From Chelydra serpentina (taxonomy: Eukaryota > Chordata > Testudines > Chelydridae): a stretch of 64,000 bases of DNA. Position numbers and translations under genes: made by a program. The notes beneath the pieces are model-generated. The model searched no databases. It was not told where the DNA came from and saw nothing but the letters and a program-made list of their open reading frames with translations. The stretch covers positions 5,022,001-5,086,000 of the forward strand of contig JBAIAC010000057.1 in NCBI GenBank assembly GCA_037349315.1, given 5' to 3'. Below are positions 56,421 through 64,000 of the stretch, piece after piece (within the stretch, counting starts at the first letter, position 1; each line of letters starts with the position of its first letter).

Positions 56421-56500
56421 GGTACCCGCCTTCATGTCATTCCAGGGGGGTCCCCATCCCCTCCAGCCTGACACCCAGCTACCAGCCTTCATGTGGCCCT
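55799..56500 (+). repeat. KCNQ4 exon-1 splice-donor minisatellite
   Basis: Eleven copies of the CCTTCATGT core begin at 55801, 55867, 55933, 55999, 56065, 56131, 56200, 56287, 56351, 56428 and 56485. The first five steps are exactly 66 bp; later steps are 69, 87, 64, 77 and 57. The first copy is the real exon end and donor. Nine copies keep GTGAGT; the last two have lost it. Units close to the exon are almost identical and distal ones are worn. Confidence 0.95.
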
Positions 56501-57771
56501 GTCTGACCTCTAGGTCCCCAGCCTCACCACATCCCTGGGTGGCAGGGTCCAACATGTGAGTGGGGTCCCAGACTGACCCTTCAGGAGAACCCCAGCCTCA
56601 GAGCCCCCCAGCCCTGCCCCCATCTACACACCTTCATCCCAGTACTGGGCCAGGCTGGCTCATCTATAGGGGTCCCATCAACTAGCCCCCCATCTCCATC
56701 CTGACCCCTAATCCCCCAAGGACCAGCCCACCAATCTAATCCCCAGGAGGTCCCTCATCTTCCTTCCCCAGGGGCCATGCGTTTGTGTGGGTGCTGTGGC
56801 GCCCGCATAACCCCACGGTCCGTGCCCCACAACTACCAGGCTCTTGTCTGAGTTCTGGATAGGGGCGCATCCCTGGTCCCCATCCCAGTCCTCACTGCAC
56901 CACTCCAGTCTCCATAAGCAGTACCCGTCTCCCAGTGCTGGTCGCCATGGGGCTCCTTCTAGTCCCCAGTCCCTGGTTTCATCTCCACTCCTTTCCGCCA
57001 GTCCCCCTGTTTTTTCCTTGCCCACTTCCTTCTTTCAGGGCTGATTCCTACCCCGGCTTCTTTCCAGTCCTTCCTCTGCTCCACCCCTCTTCCACCAACG
57101 CCATCCTAACCCTGAAGTCCTTTCTTGACTGGCTTCTAATCCTGATCCCCTTCCACCATTTCAGCCCACCTTTCTCAATCGGTCTCTTCCTTCCAGATGG
57201 CCAGTTCTCTTGTCAATCCCCTTTCCACCTTAATCCCAACCCCCTCCAAAGAGTTCTGAACTGCCAGGAGAACCTGCTGGGGGGAGTCCCCAGGGGTCCC
57301 ACTGTTCCTCTGTCTTGTCCCCATGTGAATGTAAAGAATCCACGCCTGCTTGCATACAGCTTCAAAACTCTTCCAAAGTTTGCACTAGTTTCCTATGAAT
57401 TCAGTTCACACCTTTCGAATCCGGGTACATGTTGTGAACAGCCTAGGCTGTGTTCCACTTCGTTAACAAGTGTGTTGAGTTTTCTACCAAGATCTTATTT
57501 TGGGAGGAGAGGAGTTAGGTTACAAACAACTTTTGTGGCTTTAAAAAGAAAAGGCGCTCCATTGTTTGAACTTTAGTGTCAAGTCTCAGATGAGGTGAGA
57601 ATACCTCCCAGATCACTTCCTCTCCGTTGGTTTCTTTTTCAAGTTTGAGATGGTATCTTCTGCTTTGCATGACTTCAAATTTAAAAGGTGGGTTTTTTTA
57701 GTGTTAAATAACAATGTTGACAGTTTATTAGCTCCAAGCCCTGGAATGGACCCAGAACCTTCTGTTACTGT

Positions 57772-57830
57772 CATAGAATCATAGAATATATGGGTTGGAA
57801 GAGACCTCAGGAGTCATGAACTGTAGCGTA
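57772..57830 (-). mobile_element. CR1 LINE 3' tip
   Basis: GTCATAGAATCATAGAATAT then GGGTTGGAAGAGACCTCAGG, the reverse complement of the CR1 3' end with its 8-mer tail repeats. Extremely 5' truncated. Confidence 0.8.
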
Positions 57831-59194
57831 GCTGTGATAATCCAGGAACGCAAATGGAACCCCTGGAAAAAAAAAAACTTTCCCAGCATGGGAAGTGATG
57901 TATGTATTGTGGCAAAGGGGATATTGGTGGCTTAGTTTAGCTTGTTTCCGAAGAAACAAAAGATTTGTGTTAATCCCTCTTCGGACTTTGTCCCTAAAGT
58001 TTTTATTTTACATTTTAAAATTCCAAGCAGCTCAAACATCATAATAATACTAAAGACCTAGAAATGGGATGAGTTGCCCTCCATTCTTGCTTGGAGAGAA
58101 AACAAGAAACATCTTCATTTGTCTGACTATTTCTGTTTATTTTTCTTAAAATTCAAATCGGGGTTCTGTCCTAGAAAGAACTCTTACTTTCAGAAAGGCA
58201 GGCGCAGTGATGCCTTGGTTCTGCAGGGATGGGCGCTAGAAAAACATAATCACTTAGCAGATCTCTGGTGGGTGAGCTACATGGTATGTACATGAGTCTG
58301 TTAATTTCATTAACCAACTCCCATTCTCAGGGATGGCAAAGGGAAGACAGCGTAATTTATCAAACGGTGACTTAGAAGGGAACGGACTTGTGTGTGGGTG
58401 CGCTGGGGAGACGCAGAATGAAGAGTGATTGCGTTAGAGGACACCGGCTCAGCACTGGCTGTGACATAATTGGTTTTGTATAGAAGGCAAGGCATTCGTG
58501 ATCCGTGCGGTACTAGTGCTGTGCAGACATTTCTCGGGTTCAGCAGAAAGGGTAATTATTGCAAAATGAAAGGGGGACCGGGAGGCCTCCGATCCTTGCC
58601 TCGCTCCAGCGCAAGGCAGTGTCAGACGGTGTTAATTTGGGGGGAATGGGGCTTTGCCACCAAAAATTAGCGAGTTGTCTTTCCACCTAATTAGATAGCT
58701 TGTGATTTTTTGTGTGCTTAAAACAGTTGCAATGGTGCTCTGGGTAAATAGGAGGTCCATAAATCAAAGAGCAGGTGTTCTGTGTCCCAGGGGCACATTT
58801 TTTCCTCTGTTAAGTGGGTTATTTCAGCCAGCGTGCTCTTACCGTATTTCTCTTTAGTTGTACAAAGGCAAAGGAAGAAAAGGCAGTAGCCAGACTCCCT
58901 GCCCTGATCTTAGGGTGCTAGCTCCCTTGGCAGAAGTGTTGGGAACCTCTTTGCGTAGGTAGAATGAACTAGGAACCAACCTCTGCCCCATGAAAGGGCC
59001 TCTCCATCCTCTCCCTGGGCGGAACGCCCTTGGAATGACGCAGATCAGAATTGGGGGCTAGATCTGGAAGGGCGACTCAAACCCTAGCCATTGCAACGCC
59101 AACCCTACGTGCCTTGCTGCCTGGCGAGTCTCCCTGTTCCATGCAAGGGGAGTGTTAAGTACCTAAAAAAGGACCCACAAAAGTCAGTGGCTAA

Positions 59195-59620
59195 AGGGGG
59201 ATCTGCCTAAGCTAGCCAAGAGGAAATGCCAAGGAGAGGGATAGCGCAGAAGCCAAAGGGAGTTAGGCACCTAAGTCTGGGCTGGAGGGAAGATGCCTCC
59301 ATCTGCTTGGGATTCCCAGCCATGCGTCCCCTCCTGGAGCTGGGCACCTATGCCCTTTCTCCCCGGGGGTGCACAGAAGGAGGGGGAGTCCCCCATGCCA
59401 CCTTTAGCTCAGCGGTTTGAACACTCGCCCAGGAAGTGGAGAGGCCCAGAATCAAATCCCCCCTCCTCCCCAGCCTTGTGCGGAGCAGGGACTTGGCTAT
59501 CCCGCCTTCCAAGTGAGCCACTGGGCATAAGGAGCTCTGGGGCAGGTCTCTCTCAATCTCTCCTTGAAGCTAAATATTTTATATTCCTTGGGCCAGAGAG
59601 AGAGAGAGAGAGAGACCTAC
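59195..59620 (+). mobile_element. tRNA-derived SINE-like repeat, decayed
   Basis: Contains an A-box-like TTTAGCTCAGCGGTTTGAAC and a following AATCAAATCCCC. Flanks such as GGAGTTAGGCACCTAAGTCT are typical of dispersed reptile repeats. It ends in a GA microsatellite at about 59597-59613. Confidence 0.45.
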
Positions 59621-60063
59621 TGTATATCCTGGTGATTGGACGCTGCCCTCCCCCTCCAGCGGCCTTGCTCTGTGCCACATCCAATCTGATGGGTGACCAC
59701 TGAAAACACCTCCTGGGTCAGGCCCCACAGATGAAATATGTAGGGCAATGCCGAGCGGGAGGATGCTGCTGGACTCAGCGCGAGCTGGGTGTCAGGATTT
59801 ATGGGGCATTGCACATGCCCGGCGGCAGAAATGTAGTCACCCTGGGGACTTTACGGGGGTGGGGGGCGAGTTTGATGTCTAAGGGGAGTAGGTGCCCATG
59901 GGGTTAGCCGGCAGCTGGGTGGGGGCTTTAAGGCTCAACATTTTGGGCTGGGGGGCCGGAAGAGGCACTCAGGTTCCTAATTCCCTTTGTGGATCTAGCC
60001 CTTGATCTGCAAAGCAAGAGAGCCGAAAAATGCCGCCGAGCGCTGAACACATGTGCAGAAGGG

Positions 60064-60250
60064 GAAGTGTGGTTAAGTGGTTAGCGCCCAGGACTGTCCT
60101 AGGTTGTACCACTGTTTGGCCTTGTGCAGCTTGCAGGGGAGCTGTGTCTCTGTGCCACTGTTTTCCCCAGAAGCACAACCCGGGCACTACCACCCGTGCC
60201 TGGAAGAGAGGGCAGCCGCCTACCTCATTCATCTCTGTAAAGGGGGTTGG
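60064..60250 (+). mobile_element. MIR SINE
   Basis: Head GTGTGGTTAAGTGGTTAGCG, core CACTGTTTGGCCTTGTGCAG, then CTCTGTGCCACTGTTTTCCC and CATCTCTGTAAAGGGGG. Confidence 0.65.
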
Positions 60251-60436
60251 CTGAATGGGGCTCTGCGGGGGCCTATGAGCGAGTGACATGCGAGTGTGGG
60301 AAGTGCAGCGAGCCTCAGACAGAGGATTCAGAGCAGCAGGTTTGCACATGTAAATAAATATCTATTTAGAACCTTCCTGACGGCAGGTCCCTTCCTGTTT
60401 CGGTTTTCGCGATGCAAGGCGTATGTGGATTTCTCC

Positions 60437-60453
60437 CCCCCCCCCCCCCCCCC
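60437..60453. repeat. Poly-C tract
   Basis: Uninterrupted C run after CTCCC. Confidence 0.9.
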
Positions 60454-60554
60454 GTTCCGTATTCTGATGTAAAGCTCAATGTCTTAGGAGGAGCCGTAGT
60501 CTCTGTGCTGCCGCGCGAACGAGCGTCCAAAGCCCCCGGAGGTTTGCTGAGGCA

Positions 60555-60760
60555 GTGTGGGCTAGTGGCTAGTGCAGCGAGGCTGGGGAAGCCAGGGCTC
60601 TATTCCCAGCTCTAAGACTGGCCTCCTGTATGGCCTAGGGTGAGCCTGTGCCCACCCCTCTCTCCCTTCTCCCCTTTGTCTGGTCTATGTAGATTGTGAG
60701 CGCTTCGGGGCAGGGCCTGTCTCTTGTGCTGTGTGTGTGAGCTGGGAAGGGCTGGGGGAT
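60555..60760 (+). mobile_element. MIR-like SINE
   Basis: Head GTGTGGGCTAGTGGCTAGTG, core CTATTCCCAGCTCTAAGACT, and 3' part TAGATTGTGAGCGCTTCGGG then GCAGGGCCTGTCTCTTG. Confidence 0.7.
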
Positions 60761-61189
60761 AATGGCTGCCTAGATCTGCTCTTTGCGGGGGGGGTGTTGC
60801 GGCATTGGGAGAGATTTGAACGGGGAGAGGCTAGCCTGCTCCTCTGGCCTCCTCCGACAGCCGCAGAGTCCAGTGCAGCGACACTAGATGATCTCCCGAG
60901 GTCCCTTCCAGCCCTGATAGTCTGTGCACGTTCCCCAGCCGGATGCCCTTGGGGCTGTGTCCAGCGCTATGGGTGGGTTCAGCCACAGGTGGGACAAGCG
61001 GAAGTGCTGGGATTGCATCTCCTAGTCGCTGTTCAAGGCCTGCTGAGGCAGCCTCTGCTGAGCGGTCTCTGGGGAGATCGCTCTGCTCACAGAACAGTGC
61101 CGACGTCCCGCGCTGCGGTTGGCTTTGTTTTATTTCATTTCCCCTCCTTCCGCTTCCCTCTTCACTCTCTCCGGGTGTTTCCATGGGGA

Positions 61190-61560
61190 GAGTGGAGGGG
61201 GAACTCCCAGAGACACGCTTTCAACTACCTAAAAGGGGGTTCCAAAGAGGATGGATCTAGACTGTTCTCAGTGGTAGAAGATGACAGAACAAGGAGTAAT
61301 GGTCTCAAGTTGCAGAGGGGGAGGTTTAGGTTGGATATTAGGAAAAACTTTTCCACTAGTAGGGTGGTGAAGCACTGGAACGGGTTACCTAGGGAGGTGG
61401 TGGAATCTCCTTCCTTAGAGGTTTTTAAGGTCAGGCTTGACAAAGCCCTGGCTGGGATGATTTAGTTGGGGTTGGTCCTGCTTTGAGCAGGGGGTTGGAC
61501 TAGATGACCTCCTGAGGTCCCTTCCCACCCTGAGATTCTATGATTCTATGATTCTATTCT
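61190..61560 (+). mobile_element. CR1 LINE 3' end
   Basis: The open frame ends with the CR1 ORF2 C-terminus: [60 protein letters not shown]. The 3' tail reads TTGGACTAGATGACCTCCTG, then repeats of ATTCTATG (61533-61557). A good-quality young copy in the sense direction of KCNQ4. Confidence 0.93.
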
Positions 61561-61979
61561 GGGCCTGGCTAATTTTGGGCAGGGGGGGCTGAAGTTTGGC
61601 CTGCAGTGCCATTAACCGGCAGCTCAGTGTCTCATGAGACCCAGCCAGGGCCTGAGCGAGGAGGAGAGTTGAAGCTGCAAGAAGCTTCTCCCAGACCAAC
61701 CGGGGGTTTGACCCTACACCTCTGCTGGATCTTCAGCCGCAGGAGTGTTTCCAGGCAGGGTTTACTCGGTGCTTGGGCAGCGATTTGAACCCCCCTGGGG
61801 AAGCTTTTGCTAAATTGGCAGGTGGGCAGCAATAGGACTCGGGCCCCAAATTGCCTGTAAATCACCCCGGGAGACCTGTCGTGATCGAACGTGAGGCGAG
61901 AAAGCCCCCCTGGATTTGAATGTGAGAAGAGGGAAGGGGAGTGGCTTGCTGCTGTCAGAATATCTCCAGGAAACTAGGA

Positions 61980-62110
61980 ACTACATCGGGACCCCAGTCT
62001 TCTGATCCTGGCTCTGCCCGTGACCCCGGGCAAAGTCAGTTCCCTCCCACCTCCTCTGGCCTCAGTTTCCCCATCTTACAGATGGAAAGAATGGTATTTC
62101 CCGACGCTTT
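61980..62110 (+). mobile_element. MIR SINE fragment
   Basis: TGATCCTGGCTCTGCCCGTG, GACCCCGGGCAAAGTCAGTT, then GGCCTCAGTTTCCCCATCTT and ACAGATGGAAAGAATGGTAT. Confidence 0.7.
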
Positions 62111-62921
62111 TTTTCAAAGTGCATGGAGCTCTCCGGCAGGAAGAGCACAGTGGAAGTGCTGAGTGTTGCATACCCACTGATGGGCCTGTGCTCGCCACCG
62201 GTCCCGCTGCGCCATGCGGTTGGCTGGCTCCTCTATCTGCAGGCCCAGAGCGTGTTCTTCTCTCTGTAGCATGCGCTCGATTCCTGTGCTCACAGCGGGG
62301 AGCTGAGCAGGTAACCACCCGCGCTCTCGCTGCTCCGGCCCATTTCACAAGACCGTGTTAGCCAGGCACGAGGTGCATTGCAGCCCGGATAGGTCAGAGC
62401 TGGCAGGGCCCTCCGCACCCCCCACACACCTAAAAATAGCTAAGATCAGCACCAACCAGAAAGTGTGAGGCTGTGTCCAGATTGCTGTATTCCGGCCTGC
62501 CCACATGTGTGTGCTAAGCCTGTCCGTGCTGTGTGTGCGCATGCCCCGCCTTGTGGCGTGTGGGTGTGTTCAGCTCTTGCTGCAAGAGCCCGAGCCACCC
62601 CGGTTTAGGGCCAGGCCGTCCGAAGCAGCCAGGATGTCACTATTCCCCCGTCTTAGTTTTGGGGAGCTATAATGCAGTGGTAACAGCATGTACGAACTGG
62701 TAACAATGTATGAGTCTGAGCCTGTTAAGAGCGGGGAAAAATGGGTGTGATTTAAGCTAGCCTGGTGAGATGGCAGGATGGATTTGTCACATCATAACGG
62801 GGTATCTGCATTCCCGGGGGGAGATCAGACGGGAGCCGGTCTGCCATCTGGAACTCTTCCCGGGACCCTCAAAGTCCTTTGCTGGGGCGGTTTTTTTCTT
62901 TCTTTGTTTGTTGTTGTTGGG

Positions 62922-62941
62922 TTTGTGTGTGTGTGTGTGTG
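62922..62941. repeat. (GT)n microsatellite
   Basis: About nine to ten GT units following a TTG/TTC-rich stretch. Confidence 0.9.
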
Positions 62942-63094
62942 CAAATGTTGTGCTAGAAACAAAGATCCTCGTGCGAGGAATTCATGGCGGCAGCTGGCAC
63001 GGAAGGGTCGGTCGTTGTGCATTACACAGATTTTGCTGTGCTCCGAAAGAAGACAGGGAAGGAGAATCCTGCTTTCAAAGAGTAATGGGAGTGG

Positions 63095-63099
<5 letters not shown>

Positions 63100-63154
<55 letters not shown>
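63100..63154. repeat. (CA)n microsatellite
   Basis: About 27 CA units, then AAAACACACACG. Confidence 0.95.
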
Positions 63155-63158
<4 letters not shown>

Positions 63159-63573
63159 CACACACGCCATCCAGGCCCTCCTTCCCCCCTCCCTTGCACT
63201 AAAAATAACTCCAGTGGAACAAGACTATCCATTAGCACCCCTAGTACAGCTCTGCCAGGAAAGGTGTGTGCTCGGGGTACCCACGTACCCTTCCTGATTC
63301 CCGTTAGAGCCTTGAGGTCTAAACATGCCCTTCCTCGCCATGGCAGCTGGAGAACGAGCTCCCTACTAACTGGGTCCTCCTCCTGCCACATCCCCCGGGG
63401 TGTTCTGGAAGCCTTCAAACCAGACTCTGATCTGCTGGAAGAGGGGACTGCGTTCTCTCTCTGTCTTCGCTCATCTGCGCCACTTCCATGCCTATGCAAC
63501 AGCTTCTGTTTCCCCGCCAGGCCTTGCTGGGAAGGATTAGCGCCAGGGGACTCCTGTCGAATGAGCTGGCGGC

Positions 63574-63594
63574 GGGGGGGGGGGGGGGGGGGGG
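63574..63594. repeat. Poly-G tract
   Basis: About 21 G in a row. The length may be unreliable in the assembly. Confidence 0.9.
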
Positions 63595-63869
63595 CAGGGT
63601 GTAGCGATCCACAATGAAACTCTCCAGGACACCGAATTCAGGGTTTGCCCTGGACCTGGGCGTACATGATGCAAGGTCCCCACCGCACCTGCGCCAGCCG
63701 CGGACATGGTCTGTGGCTGTGTCAGTTGCATCTGTGTGCGACCTGTACCGCGAGACGTGTTATTGCGTCACAAACCCGGCATCGAGACCTTGATGTGGAG
63801 TCAGGGAAAGGATCGCGCACCCTGCCTTGGAAACTAGTTCTGTGCTGCTACCAGGTGTTGCTGTTGTTG

Positions 63870-63990
63870 GCCGTCTTGTCTTCTGGATTGCAAGTTCTTC
63901 GGGGCAGGGACCGACCACCCTAGGTGTGTACAGCGCCTAGCCCTGCCCCTGACGGCGACCGTCGGGCGCGACCAGAAGACAAAGCACTAA
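63870..63990 (+). mobile_element. 3' part of an MIR-like SINE
   Basis: GATTGCAAGTTCTTCGGGGC, then AGGGACCGACC, and GTGTACAGCGCCTAGCCC, a common amniote SINE 3' region. Confidence 0.6.
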
Positions 63991-64000
63991 TAACGAGCAA

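Larger units (their letters stand above)
55809..64000 (+). other. KCNQ4: KCNQ4 intron 1, 5' part
   Basis: Starts at the donor GTGAGT and runs off the window. I found no sequence coding for the following S1 residues, so exon 2 is beyond the end. It contains the minisatellite, CR1 pieces, several MIR-like SINEs and microsatellites. From 56600 to 57770 and from 57840 to 59180 I see no feature. Confidence 0.85.

Noticed and set aside
62825..63617. Long frames with Thr-His or Cys-Val repeats on both strands
   Set aside because: They read through the CA repeat. Low complexity only.

Overview
The window is vertebrate nuclear DNA. Intron-rich genes sit among CR1 LINEs, a tRNA-derived SINE with a CR1-like tail, MIR-like SINEs, Harbinger- and hAT-type MITEs, DIRS fragments and one LTR element. 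This mix suggests a non-avian reptile, most likely a turtle; a crocodilian cannot be excluded. The species call is inference. The gene calls rest on protein and hairpin sequences that can be read directly.

Positions 1-31765 hold NFYC, on the + strand. All nine coding exons are present (5352-30999) and every splice junction has AG/GT. They join into a 335-residue NF-YC protein. The promoter and upstream 5'UTR exons lie before the window, so 1-5351 is intron. The intron between coding exons 4 and 5 (15688-22247) carries the two intronic microRNA hairpins expected in this gene, mir-30e (16866-16958) and mir-30c-1 (21064-21152), both in the sense direction. The NFYC 3'UTR runs to about 31765 and contains a long GT repeat.

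Positions 31766-54900 are intergenic. I found no convincing host gene there, only CR1, MIR and hAT fragments plus one complete young LTR retrotransposon (41154-45915, minus strand). That element has 567-bp LTRs differing at one base, a 5-bp target duplication CCTTT, and a 1044-codon open frame. Integrase precedes the RT/RNase H remnant, as in Gmr1-like Ty3/gypsy elements, but the RT core is deleted and several catalytic residues are changed.

Positions 54950-64000 hold a CpG island and the first coding exon of KCNQ4 (55513-55808, + strand), followed by intron 1 to the window edge. NFYC next to KCNQ4 matches the gene order known at human 1p34.2. The main oddity is a minisatellite of mostly 66-bp units starting exactly at the 3' end of KCNQ4 exon 1. 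Each unit carries a copy of the exon end and its 5' splice site, giving nine GTGAGT donors in a row. Two LINE-tail insertions with inverted (foldback) 5' parts and clear target duplications, at 16504-16676 and 51496-51668, also deserve a second look.
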